Assembly (NCBI GenBank): GCA_947383005.1
Contig: CANDBT010000020.1
Coordinates: forward strand, 18,789-82,788
Reading direction: 5' to 3'
Origin: an uncultured bacterium
GTDB taxonomy: Bacteria; Bacillota; Clostridia; Lachnospirales; Lachnospiraceae
Length of the DNA: 64,000 nucleotides
Shown: positions 42,188 through 50,839 of the stretch, one piece after another
Layout: every line of letters starts with the position of its first letter
How positions within the stretch are numbered: position 1 is the stretch's first letter
Translations under genes and position numbers: made by a program
The notes under the pieces: model-generated
The model's input: the letters and a program-made list of their open reading frames with translations, nothing else
What the model was told of the DNA's origin: nothing
The model's database searches: none

Positions 42188-42237
42188 AAAAAAAAAATAA
42201 CGCCTGCAGGAATCCCAAAAGGAACTCCTGCAGGCGT
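42188..42237 (-). terminator. Strong terminator after the endolysin gene
   Basis: ACGCCTGCAGGA and TCCTGCAGGCGT form a 12-bp perfect stem at 42200-42237. On the minus strand a run of nine or more T follows. It closes the late operon, just downstream of the endolysin stop. Confidence 0.92.
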
Positions 42238-42245
42238 AAAACCAT

Positions 42246-43757
42246 TTATACCCTCTTTGCGTAATCCAGCGAAATCCATCCGTCTCTCTTTTCCTGGTAG
42301 GATTTCAGCAATCCCCACCTGGATGCGCCTTCGCCGTCTGCCTCCTCCACTATCGTGAAAGTGCCGGCTCCGGTATATTTCCCGGTCTTGCCGTGGTCAG
42401 TGCCAGGGCCTTTCCGGATGTTAAGGTTTGGGATGGATACCTGCACCAGATACGGCTTGAACGCTGCCGTACTGGAATACACTGCCTTCCCCGACTCATC
42501 AAACACGGAGCAGCCCGGATTCTCATCCGCACATTTCTTTGCGTTCTCCAGCGACTTGAACGCCCCTTTCTGCGAGGATGCGTCTGCCCAGGTCTTCCGG
42601 ACGCGGTACCAGATTTCCGTTTCTATAGGAGCCGGGGAAGATGCCTCTCCTTCCGTTCCAAGGATGCCTTTCAGGATCGTGAGTATCTTCTCCCCATAGC
42701 CGGCGCCTGTCGCCCATCCCTTTCCGGCAGGGTTTTCCTTCTGCCCAAGCCACTCCACATATTCCGCACAGCCCCTTGTGACATATTTGAACCGCGGGTC
42801 AATGCAGGTGTTCTTGAGTGCGTCCGTGGAAGCATAGGCTTTCAAGTGCTGCACCTGCGCCCGGATGCCGAGCTGCGGCGTGTCAAAGGAATTCCCCTTT
42901 ACACCGTTAGAAGTCACGCCCATGCCGCAGAAGTTGTTCTGTGAAAGCGTGACCGCAGAGCCGGAAAAGGTGAAGTTCCCGGTCTCAAGGCAGGACTGCG
43001 CAAAGGCAATGTCGCCACGGACTCCTTCTGCTTTTCCTTCCGAAAGGTACAGCGGAACCATGTCGAGGACGGACTGCGCCACGGACGGGTTCTTCGCTTT
43101 CAGATATGCTTTCATCTGCTCCGCCGTTGCCGTGGCATTCCCCATGATCTTGGTGTATCTGTCTGTGCCAGAAGCAGTGCCGCCCATTGCCGCTTTGACC
43201 GCCTTGCGGAATCCGTCCATCGTGTACCCCATCCCAAGCTGCGCCCACAAATGCTCCGGGTCGCCGTGGTTGCTGGCAATGCCCCTCGCACAGCCTTCCT
43301 TGTGGCTGATGATGACACCGTCCGCAAGCGGGTCAAGGCTGTACTTTTCACAGAGCATGGCGAACAGCTCCACCGCCGTCTCATAAGTCCTTTTCGCCAC
43401 CGCCTTTGCCGCAGCCGTGTCGGAGCAGGTGAAATTGCTGCCCGATGTGTACTTGATACACGCCGGTTCGCACATTTCCACCCCGATATGGGTATTGTTG
43501 CCGCTGCCCTTGCTGCCGGAGCCGCAGTGCCACCCCCTGTGATTCCACGGTAATGTCTGGTAAGCCGTGCCATCGTTCCCGTCAATGAATCCGTGGACGC
43601 AGGATGTGTCATGCGCAGGGCTGTTCCATGAGTTGATGAATACGGACGCCTTCGGCTGCGGGCAGCCCACGGAATGGAGCATCAGCCCCTTTACCGTGAT
43701 CTTCCTCCCTGCCGTGTAGCAGGGGTTTTTCGTCAGAATGCTTTCTACCAGTTTCAT
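42246..43757 (-). CDS. Phage endolysin: amidase, glucosaminidase and SH3b domains
   Basis: The protein has 503 residues. An amidase_2 (PGRP-like) domain spans about 20-170, with zinc-ligand regions VKGLMLHSVGCPQP and ISHKEGCARGI. A glucosaminidase domain covers about 205-370 (GDIAFAQSCLETGNFTFSGS and NNFCGMGVTSNG). A short SPOR-like segment (VRKTWADASSQKGAFKSLEN) is near 390-430 and an SH3b wall-binding domain (VSIPNLNIRKGPGTDHGKTG) near 438-503. It cuts both amide and glycan bonds of peptidoglycan at lysis. No signal peptide, so it depends on the holin 1 bp upstream. Confidence 0.93.
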   Translation of the reverse strand: MKLVESILTKNPCYTAGRKITVKGLMLHSVGCPQPKASVFINSWNSPAHDTSCVHGFIDGNDGTAYQTLPWNHRGWHCGSGSKGSGNNTHIGVEMCEPACIKYTSGSNFTCSDTAAAKAVAKRTYETAVELFAMLCEKYSLDPLADGVIISHKEGCARGIASNHGDPEHLWAQLGMGYTMDGFRKAVKAAMGGTASGTDRYTKIMGNATATAEQMKAYLKAKNPSVAQSVLDMVPLYLSEGKAEGVRGDIAFAQSCLETGNFTFSGSAVTLSQNNFCGMGVTSNGVKGNSFDTPQLGIRAQVQHLKAYASTDALKNTCIDPRFKYVTRGCAEYVEWLGQKENPAGKGWATGAGYGEKILTILKGILGTEGEASSPAPIETEIWYRVRKTWADASSQKGAFKSLENAKKCADENPGCSVFDESGKAVYSSTAAFKPYLVQVSIPNLNIRKGPGTDHGKTGKYTGAGTFTIVEEADGEGASRWGLLKSYQEKRDGWISLDYAKRV

Positions 43758-44171
43758 TTACTCGTCCCCCTTTTCTGCTTTGTCATGGAGCTGTGCCAGG
43801 ATATCCTTCAGCTTCTCCGGGATGGGCAGCCCCAGGTGTCCGGCGTTCTCCAGGAGGCTCACGCCCTCGTTGGAGATATAGAAAAAGATGACCGCCGTCC
43901 GCAAAACGCTGCCTGTGCCGATGACCTGCACATCGAGGATGTTGGCAATCCCCACGAGCAGGAAGATCAGCACCTTCTTGGCAATGCCCCGGAACCCTAC
44001 CTCGCTGGACAGCTTCTTATCCGCCGCGGCGCACATCACGCCAGTGATATAGTCCACCACGACAAAAGCGACCAGCGCATACAGCAGGCCGTCACAGCCG
44101 CCGAGGAAGTAACCGAGCCATCCCCCGACACCCGCAAAAATGAGTTGAATTGTGTTCCAGAATTCCTTCAT
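43758..44171 (-). CDS. Phage holin (phage_holin_4 / toxin-secretion type)
   Basis: The protein has 137 residues from the ATG at 44171 (AAGGAGGGTTTCACT upstream). Membrane helices: FWNTIQLIFAGVGGWLGYFL, GLLYALVAFVVVDYITGVMC and VLIFLLVGIANILDVQVIGT, followed by TAVIFFYISNEGVSLLENAG. The DYITG motif and ISNEGxSxxEN are signatures of this holin family. It makes lethal holes for the endolysin, whose gene follows immediately. The charged C-terminus (HDKAEKGDE) faces the cytoplasm. Confidence 0.93.
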   Translation of the reverse strand: MKEFWNTIQLIFAGVGGWLGYFLGGCDGLLYALVAFVVVDYITGVMCAAADKKLSSEVGFRGIAKKVLIFLLVGIANILDVQVIGTGSVLRTAVIFFYISNEGVSLLENAGHLGLPIPEKLKDILAQLHDKAEKGDE

Positions 44172-44206
44172 AGTGAAACCCTCCTTAAAAAGATTTTTTG
44201 TATGAT

Positions 44207-44236
44207 AAAAGGCCGCCCGCCAATCGGCGGACAGCC
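44207..44236 (-). terminator. Hairpin between the tail and lysis genes
   Basis: GGCCGCCCGCC (44211-44221) and GGCGGACAGCC (44226-44236) form a near-perfect stem, followed on the minus strand by TTTTATCAT. It may reduce read-through from the structural genes into the lysis cassette. Confidence 0.65.
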
Positions 44237-44253
44237 CTGTATCCATGGAAATA

Positions 44254-46725
44254 TTAAATTTGTTTCGGCAGCCACTCCCAAATCCTCATGTCCTCCTGCC
44301 CAAGCGACCACATACACATCCCCCGCAGCTTCCAGCGGTACGCCGCCTGGTTCGCCCAATAGACGAGGGAGTCCACGTCCTGGTAATAGAGGATGGAGAA
44401 GCCGTCCGCATCCCCAAGAAACAGCCGGGAAATCCAGATATTGATATCCCTCGGAGTGACCTCAGCCGTGTAGTTGTTCCCGCAGGATATCTCCATCAAA
44501 TCTGAATGGAAAAAATCATAATCCATCGAAATGTCCTCGCTGCGGGTGGCGCTCTCCTCCACATCGGCAGTCAGCGTGAACACCTGGAATTCTTCATCCC
44601 ACGCCACATTGCTCCTGCTGATCCGTCCGAAGGATTTAAAACTTCCGTCCGGCATCCGCACATCGAACCGCTCGTAAGGCTCATATGTCCATGAGTCCCC
44701 AAGTCTCATCAGTTCACAGACGGTACGGTTATCGGAGCGGTATCCTGCATACCCGCCACTGAATCCGGATATGGAGGCCGTGAAACGCAGCGCATAAGAT
44801 GCGCCGGAATACACCCGCACCCTGTTTCCACGGATGCGCATCTCCACCGTGTACATGGCGGGATTCCCTCTGAGGTCTGCATTCGCCGTCCGGCTGATCG
44901 TCTGGCTGTAACTGCCAAGAAGGGTGGAACCCTTGTAAAGCTCCACCCTCTGTGTGTCATAATTTAAGCAGCAGAAAACATCCCCGCAGAACACCCCCGC
45001 CTTCCCGCTGCCGCCTGCCGGGAAGGCCAGCCTTGCCCGCAGATGGATATCGGAAAAGCCGCTGTACTTCCATGCAAGCTGCCCGCTCCCCTCAAGCTGG
45101 GAGTACGGCCGGTTCTCATAGCCCTCCCGCCACACCTCCCACTTGCCGGAGAGCGTCGTCCAGTAACTCTCCGGCAGAGGGTTCTCATCCCGGAAGTCCT
45201 CGTACCAGATGAGCGCCGAGTCCGGCTTCCTGCGGAGCATCTCCAGCGTCAGCTTGAAGCCCCTGTCCGGCTGTGCCATGTTCCCGTCCACATCTTTGAA
45301 TTTCCGCGGCGCAAGCGTGTAGGTGGCGGAGCCGGTGCTCGGTTCTTCCGAAAAAGCAGAGCAGACACGGAAACCGTAAAACTGCACGCCCTTCACATCC
45401 ACCGAAACTGTGATTGTATGCGTACCTGCAGAGAGGGAAATCCCCTCTGCCAGCGCCGACCAGAAGGTGGTCCTCCAGTATGGCCACCACAGGCGGCTCT
45501 CCGTGAAATGCTTCCGACTTCCGTCAATGGAAATGTATATCCCATTTTTATCCCAAAAGGGAAAGCACAAGCGCACCGCCACATCATAAGTTCCTGCTGT
45601 GGATACAGAAAAACGGTAAACAGCGGAGCCGTTATCCCCCATCGTCACCATGCCCTCCGAAACAGACACGATGCCGGAATAACTGTCCGGGTTCCCGCCG
45701 TTACGGTCGACCACAATGCCGTCAAATTCCGTCTTCTGCTCTTTGCCGTAGGCGGTAAGGTAATGCCTGCGGTTGTATGTGCCGGAAAGCAGCGGGTAAT
45801 CATAGGAAACCGCATCCCGCCCCTCCATGTAGTCGTACACATGGGGGAGCGCCCACGGCACCTTGTCGTAGTCATCCCAATAGGCCACGATGGGGATGAA
45901 CGGCTGCGGCGGCTTGTCGTCCGTGAAATTGTATCCTCCCGTCATCCATAGCTGCGCAGCATAGTAGGTGTTGGAAGTCCCCCGGTAGGTGACTCCCATG
46001 TTCTTTGGCGTATCGTGTATCCGCCAGTTCCACCCGTAGGCAGGCATCCCCAAAAACACTTTATCCGGATTCATCACTTTTACGGCGTAATTATAGATGC
46101 CCTCCAGCCAGGAACGCGGGGAGACCGGCCCCGGTGCGCTGCCCGCCCATGCCATGCCGTAGCTCATGATGGATGCTGTATCGCAGTATGCGTTCAAGTC
46201 GCCGTAGACGCACCAGTTCTCCCCGCCGACAGAGCCGTTAATGCTGTCCATCCCCGGCAGGCAGATATTCATCAGCTTTGCGGGATTGTAGGATTTCACC
46301 GTATTGTAAATATTTCGGAACATGGCGGTTGACTTCGCCGCCGTAGAATAATCGTCCCCTTTTTCCAGGTCGATGTCCACGCCGTCACACCATGGATACT
46401 TTTCCATGATCCGCACAAGCTCCGAAAGGAACATATCCTGCGCCCCGTTTGTGTTCTCCCGCAGTGCTTTGAAGATGCTGTTCGTGCCGTCATTGGCGAC
46501 CGTCAGCAGCCATTTGATGTGCGGCCACTTTCGTATATACGTCCGCATGGTGGAGCCTTCCGCAATGGAAACGCCGCTCTCATAAATTTCCCCGGTTGCC
46601 CTGACCTTGAAAGAAAACAGCCCTATCTGGCTGATGCGGTCGCCGTAATCCCGGAGCGCCTGGTACATCCTTGTATTGCCCATGAACGTCCATACCATGA
46701 TCTGCTTTCCTTTGAGTGTGTCCAT
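44254..46725 (-). CDS. Tail-associated GH18 protein with CBM and LamG-like insertions
   Basis: The protein has 823 residues. The N-terminal 300 are a GH18 (chitinase-type) barrel: the acid/base motif is DGVDIDLEKGDD near residue 115, and VFLGMPAYGWNWRI near 233 is a later strand. A carbohydrate-binding module (about 365-455, ending VQFYGFRV) and a LamG/concanavalin-like domain (about 515-670) follow. The end, YYQDVDSLVYWANQAAYRWK then MCMWSLGQEDMRIW, looks like the last GH18 strand, so the barrel seems interrupted. It likely binds or cuts cell-surface glycans during adsorption. It overlaps the upstream gene by TGATG. Confidence 0.8.
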   Translation of the reverse strand: MDTLKGKQIMVWTFMGNTRMYQALRDYGDRISQIGLFSFKVRATGEIYESGVSIAEGSTMRTYIRKWPHIKWLLTVANDGTNSIFKALRENTNGAQDMFLSELVRIMEKYPWCDGVDIDLEKGDDYSTAAKSTAMFRNIYNTVKSYNPAKLMNICLPGMDSINGSVGGENWCVYGDLNAYCDTASIMSYGMAWAGSAPGPVSPRSWLEGIYNYAVKVMNPDKVFLGMPAYGWNWRIHDTPKNMGVTYRGTSNTYYAAQLWMTGGYNFTDDKPPQPFIPIVAYWDDYDKVPWALPHVYDYMEGRDAVSYDYPLLSGTYNRRHYLTAYGKEQKTEFDGIVVDRNGGNPDSYSGIVSVSEGMVTMGDNGSAVYRFSVSTAGTYDVAVRLCFPFWDKNGIYISIDGSRKHFTESRLWWPYWRTTFWSALAEGISLSAGTHTITVSVDVKGVQFYGFRVCSAFSEEPSTGSATYTLAPRKFKDVDGNMAQPDRGFKLTLEMLRRKPDSALIWYEDFRDENPLPESYWTTLSGKWEVWREGYENRPYSQLEGSGQLAWKYSGFSDIHLRARLAFPAGGSGKAGVFCGDVFCCLNYDTQRVELYKGSTLLGSYSQTISRTANADLRGNPAMYTVEMRIRGNRVRVYSGASYALRFTASISGFSGGYAGYRSDNRTVCELMRLGDSWTYEPYERFDVRMPDGSFKSFGRISRSNVAWDEEFQVFTLTADVEESATRSEDISMDYDFFHSDLMEISCGNNYTAEVTPRDINIWISRLFLGDADGFSILYYQDVDSLVYWANQAAYRWKLRGMCMWSLGQEDMRIWEWLPKQI

Positions 46726-47303
46726 CAGAATGTCCCGCCCCCTTCCTGCATCTCCTGCATTGTAAATAATAATCTCGCCGTTTTGCCGCTTTCCAGCGCC
46801 ACCTTATGTTTGGAATCCCATGCGGCGCTGTACTGGTAGAATCCCTCTTTCTTAAATGCTGCGCCGTTCCGTGTACACTCCCTGCTTTCAGCAAGCAGCG
46901 CAATATCATCCTCTGCTTTCATGGCATCGGGAAAAGACACCCTCTGGCCGCCCACGCCCTGGGCAAGCCGCACCGTCCCCGCCGCCATGTCCGATTTTGG
47001 GTAGATGTGGATGTCTAATGGAGCGGATGTTTTCCCCATGTTGAAAAGGACCACCGTCTCCTCCGAGCGCACCACGCCATTGAACCATACGGGAGGCTTA
47101 ATCCCACCGTTCTCCCGGCATTTCTGCAGGCAGACCTCCGTGTGCGGAGCATAACCGCTTAACGCAGAGCCTTCCTGCAGTTGGAGGTCGGTAAACCAGA
47201 TACGCCCGGAGCAGTCGGCAATGGTGGGGATCACCGTCACGCTCACGATGCGCATATCCTTTTTCTTATTGACTACTTCCGCAAGCCTTACAAATTCAGC
47301 CAT
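46725..47303 (-). CDS. Phage tail/baseplate-region protein, unknown
   Basis: The protein has 192 residues. The N-terminal 50 (MRIVSVTVIPTIADCSGRIW, then FTDLQLQEG) are similar to the small protein encoded just upstream (47296-47511). The rest has beta-rich short repeats (VVRSEETVVLFNMGKTSAPL, KSDMAAGTVRLAQ). No domain is recognised. Position between the endopeptidase-like tail protein and the GH18 protein suggests a baseplate or fibre part. It starts behind GAGGTGG. Confidence 0.65.
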   Translation of the reverse strand: MAEFVRLAEVVNKKKDMRIVSVTVIPTIADCSGRIWFTDLQLQEGSALSGYAPHTEVCLQKCRENGGIKPPVWFNGVVRSEETVVLFNMGKTSAPLDIHIYPKSDMAAGTVRLAQGVGGQRVSFPDAMKAEDDIALLAESRECTRNGAAFKKEGFYQYSAAWDSKHKVALESGKTARLLFTMQEMQEGGGTF

Positions 47304-47511
47304 CCAGTGTCCACCTCAGTTCCGAGGGATGCCCCACCCATCCCATTGCCACCGGCCCGCCCTGCAGGAGGAGGTCCGTGATGTAGAATTCGCCCGTGCA
47401 GTCTGTGATGCAGACGCGGACGGTGACGGATTTCAGCCTTCCGGATGAGAAGTTTTCCGGGGTAATCTTTGCAATTGTCCGTGAAAAATATGCCACACAA
47501 ACCCCTCCCAT
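47296..47511 (-). CDS. Small phage tail-region protein, paralogue of its neighbour
   Basis: The protein has 71 residues. The ATG at 47511 overlaps the stop of the upstream tail gene (TGATG), and the end overlaps the next gene by 8 bases. The pattern SVTVRVCITDCTGEFYITDL followed by LLQGG resembles VSVTVIPTIADCSGRIWFTD in the next protein, so the two probably arose by duplication. Function is unknown. A reading in another frame (47288-47578) is rejected because it breaks this overlap pattern. Confidence 0.7.
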   Translation of the reverse strand: MGGVCVAYFSRTIAKITPENFSSGRLKSVTVRVCITDCTGEFYITDLLLQGGPVAMGWVGHPSELRWTLDG

Positions 47512-50039
47512 CAATACAAATCGATAAACCTTGATTCCGTGCTGCCGTCCTCGTATTCCAGCACAATCTCAATACCAACCTGCGAATTCCCGCTCAGTTT
47601 CTTAAGGTTCTCGGACGCAATCTGCGCCGAGATAGTATAGCTGTCACGGTTGGCAGGGTACACCGTCTGCGACAGGCTTTTGGTCATGCCCGCCACTCCC
47701 TCCGCCTTAAAAGAAGCCGTGCCGCTTGCCCCGTTTTCCCCGTCCGCCTCAAAGCCGGAGGACACCCAATACGCAAGCCCATCATCGGCACGGGAATTGC
47801 GGAGCAGATTGAACGGCACAAGTTCTGCGATGTCCTCGCTGGACACCACGCTGACGCCCTCCAGGGAATCGGCGGCATTGTCCCACTTGCTCGTGGAGCT
47901 GCCCAGGTTCTTCAGCACCGTGGAAAGCTCCAGCACCGTGTTCCATGGCTCCTGCAGGTTGTATTCCCTCCGCACGATCCTCGTGGTGACCGAAAGCCCC
48001 AGGTCCTTATCCTCCACCCGCACATAATCCCCAAGCTCCCACGCCTCATGCTCATACCCGGTCAGGACGGATAAATCCATGGCGTTCAGCACATAGGAGA
48101 CGGTCGGCCTGCAGTAATCCGCAAGGCGCATCCTCGTAAACTCCAGCATCTGGTAGGGGTTCGTGAATGCGGAACAGTCCAGGGAAGATACACGCACCTC
48201 CTTGGAATAAGTGAAATCCTCCACATAGGGCTTCCCGCCGTTGATGCTGGCAAAGGTCATTCCATCCGCACCGACGGCATACAGCCTCGTGACAAGCCCT
48301 GTGGTGTCCACCGTCCGCTCAATGTCCTTCATGTTCTTCCCGTACATGAACAGCGCGCCGCTGTCCTTCCCGTTTAAGGTAAGCAGATGCACCAGCCGGT
48401 TCGGGCAGTCAAAGACTAAATCCCCTCCATGTAAATCCGCCACGTTGCGGAGGATGGAGAGCGCATTTTTCTCCGTAGAGGTCCATGTGCGCTTGGTCGT
48501 AACCGTGACCGTGCCGACCTTCCATTCCGTGCCGGAAAGGGCATAGGCCATGGCCGCATCCGCCGTCTCCGCGTCAAAGGCTTTCTCTTCCTTCCGGACG
48601 GAATAGGCAAGGTTGTAAAACTCCGCCTCGGCGTACACCTCCGTCACAGCGTTGCCGGAGGCATCCTTGCTGTCCGTGACCGTGCGGATGATGTATATGT
48701 CATCCACAATCTGGATTTTCTTCTCGTTATCGATATACTTCCGCTTGGCGTCGGCAAAGGGGATAGAGAAGGAAAGCGTATCCTCCCCGTTGACCTCGCC
48801 CGTCACGATGATATTATAGGCGTTTTCCAGCACCGCCTCCCATGCGCCGTTTGAGTCCAGCACCACCGGGCGGGCATAGCCGATTTTCTCGTAGGGGGAC
48901 TTCGGTATGTCATAAATCTGGATGTCCGTCAGTTTCGGCGTCCTTGCCGTGTCATTTGTAGTGAGAGTCACCCGGAAACGGATGTATGTGCGGGCAGGGG
49001 ACGGCATCTTCCCGTCCGCGCCCACCGCCGCCCAATCGCTCCAGCTAATGAGGTCATTGCTCGTGGAGGTCTCCACAAGGGGAATGTCCGTCACGCCGGG
49101 GATGCACTCACTGGAAACGGACACCTTGCCCGCGCCAGAAATGCCATACTCTACGGCACGGGTATAAAGCACGCCGCTTTCCGGGTACGCGCCATTACTT
49201 CCTTTTCGCAGCGTCACACACCCCGGCTCTGCCAGGGCATCCACCGGCCCCGCAATATCGCCTCCGTTGGCAAAGGCCGTGGCACGGAAATAATCCGCCA
49301 AATCCTCTGCCGTAAGCTGCGAATCGCAGTCTAAAAACCAGTCGTCAAAGCCGCCCGCAAACCAGTAGGAGCCGGCGTGCATCCCCATGATGAGGTCTGC
49401 CGTGCAGGAGCGGTTCAGCTCCCCGGTAAAGGGGAGCGCCGCAGAAACCCACACCGCCCCGCTTTCCCGGTCTCCTATGACATACCACGCCTTCTTATTC
49501 CCCGGCTCTATCACGCAGGCAATGAAATACCACCCGTTGTTCACAAAGGAAAAAGGCGGCGTCACCGACTCATCCAGTATCAGGGAGCCTGCGGAATTAT
49601 ACAGCATGATCCTCGGCTTTCCCCGGATGAGGGAAAGGTAGAAAATCGGCTGCCCCGGCCCCTGCCTGGTGTTAAAAATCGGGCAGTAGGTATTTCCGAT
49701 GGAATAGGTGGTAGGGTTCATCCAGCCGCCCACAATGATCCGTTCCCCAAGGCTCTGGAAAACGGAGCCGTCATTCGTCACTTTCAGATAGGTTTTCTCC
49801 GAAGTGGGGTTCGTGATGTTCATGCGGAAATGCCGCCCCTTCTGCCCGCCCCGGAAGCCGGCGCTCGTTCCCGACCAGCCGGAAACAAACATCTTCCTGC
49901 CTTTCCCGGAGGAATCGATAAGCTCTGTGTCCGCATCCGGGGCATTCTCATTGAAGCGCCATAGTCCGTCCTTTGCATATTCCATCGGGAACTCCCCCGT
50001 AAAATCCGTCTGTGCTTTTAAGACTGCCTGTAAGCCCAT
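47511..50039 (-). CDS. Phage tail protein with LamG-like and prophage endopeptidase-tail domains
   Basis: The protein has 842 residues from the ATG at 50039 (GGAGGTGA upstream). The N-terminal 240 residues are a LamG/concanavalin-like jelly roll (RIIVGGWMNPTTYSIGNTYC, WYFIACVIEPGNKKAWYVIG, FAGGFDDWFLDCDSQLTAED). From about 395 to 745 it follows the Prophage_tail family (NAYNIIVTGEVNGEDTLSFS, TDSKDASGNAVTEVYAEAEF, YEHEAWELGDYVRV, VTTRIVRREYNLQEPWNTVL). This is the tail-tip (Tal-like) protein of siphoviruses, needed for host contact. The sugar-binding-like N-terminus is unusual for the family and may recognise host glycans. Confidence 0.85.
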   Translation of the reverse strand: MGLQAVLKAQTDFTGEFPMEYAKDGLWRFNENAPDADTELIDSSGKGRKMFVSGWSGTSAGFRGGQKGRHFRMNITNPTSEKTYLKVTNDGSVFQSLGERIIVGGWMNPTTYSIGNTYCPIFNTRQGPGQPIFYLSLIRGKPRIMLYNSAGSLILDESVTPPFSFVNNGWYFIACVIEPGNKKAWYVIGDRESGAVWVSAALPFTGELNRSCTADLIMGMHAGSYWFAGGFDDWFLDCDSQLTAEDLADYFRATAFANGGDIAGPVDALAEPGCVTLRKGSNGAYPESGVLYTRAVEYGISGAGKVSVSSECIPGVTDIPLVETSTSNDLISWSDWAAVGADGKMPSPARTYIRFRVTLTTNDTARTPKLTDIQIYDIPKSPYEKIGYARPVVLDSNGAWEAVLENAYNIIVTGEVNGEDTLSFSIPFADAKRKYIDNEKKIQIVDDIYIIRTVTDSKDASGNAVTEVYAEAEFYNLAYSVRKEEKAFDAETADAAMAYALSGTEWKVGTVTVTTKRTWTSTEKNALSILRNVADLHGGDLVFDCPNRLVHLLTLNGKDSGALFMYGKNMKDIERTVDTTGLVTRLYAVGADGMTFASINGGKPYVEDFTYSKEVRVSSLDCSAFTNPYQMLEFTRMRLADYCRPTVSYVLNAMDLSVLTGYEHEAWELGDYVRVEDKDLGLSVTTRIVRREYNLQEPWNTVLELSTVLKNLGSSTSKWDNAADSLEGVSVVSSEDIAELVPFNLLRNSRADDGLAYWVSSGFEADGENGASGTASFKAEGVAGMTKSLSQTVYPANRDSYTISAQIASENLKKLSGNSQVGIEIVLEYEDGSTESRFIDLY

Positions 50040-50047
50040 AAAAAAAA

Positions 50048-50824
50048 TCACCTCCACCGGCTCTTTGCCTGTATTTCAAGTTCCGTAAATGCGGCGTTCG
50101 ATGCCGCCACCTCCACCGTGTTCAGCCCCGCCCCAAGCGTGGGGAAGTTCAGCTCGCCGATATACGGCAGGGCGTTGCGGAGCGTGTTCCCCTCCGCGTC
50201 CTCCACCCATGCCGTCATTTTCGCCGTATCAATTACCAGCGTTTCCCCTTCCGAAAGCGTGGCGTTTGCTATTTTCAGCTCCGCCCCGTTTGTAGAAATG
50301 CTGATATGCCTTCCCGCCCCGGATGCCAGGACGCCTTTCAGCCGGTACACGGGATTGGAGTATAAGTTTCCAAGCCTCCGCCTCACCGTGTGGTTTCCTG
50401 CTTCCGTGATGGTAAAGACCTCATCCTCCGCAGCGTAGCCGAAGGGGTCAGGGCAGAAAAAAGCGAGGTCGAAGGTCGCCGCAAGCCGCACCACCCGCTC
50501 AAAGGTTACGCCCTCCTGAAGCCTTGCGTAATACACCCGCCCCGGTTCCGTGTCAAGCATAAGCGCACATACGCCTTTGTCCGGACTCAGCCAGCTTACG
50601 ATTTCATCCTTGCACTCAAGCAGCTCCGCCGCCGTCCGCTTTGGAGGGATGAAGCAGGATATCTCTATCACCCGCTCGGAAAGGGACGCGCCCAGGTCAA
50701 TGAGGCCGTCCCTGCCCGCCATGGAAATGGTGCGGTTTTTCAGTTCCGGCACCCGGTTCTCCGTGGCCATGCGGCTTGCAATCCCCATGCTTTTTGATGT
50801 GACGCCGTCAAAAGAAAATCCCAT
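50048..50824 (-). CDS. Distal tail protein (Dit family)
   Basis: The protein has 258 residues. MGFSFDGVTSKSMGI, the central RDGLIDLGASLSERVIEISC and the FFCPDPFGYAAEDEVFT region are typical of Siphovirus Dit/Sipho_tail proteins. Dit forms the hexameric ring joining the tail tube to the tip proteins. It lies between tape measure and the tail-tip protein, the usual place, and its stop is 8 bp upstream of the next start. Confidence 0.92.
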   Translation of the reverse strand: MGFSFDGVTSKSMGIASRMATENRVPELKNRTISMAGRDGLIDLGASLSERVIEISCFIPPKRTAAELLECKDEIVSWLSPDKGVCALMLDTEPGRVYYARLQEGVTFERVVRLAATFDLAFFCPDPFGYAAEDEVFTITEAGNHTVRRRLGNLYSNPVYRLKGVLASGAGRHISISTNGAELKIANATLSEGETLVIDTAKMTAWVEDAEGNTLRNALPYIGELNFPTLGAGLNTVEVAASNAAFTELEIQAKSRWR

Positions 50825-50839
50825 CCATGCATCCCTCCT

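Noticed and set aside
47288-47578. Alternative minus-strand ORF overlapping the small tail-region gene
   Set aside because: The other frame keeps the TGATG and 8-base overlaps with neighbours and resembles the next protein; this frame does not.
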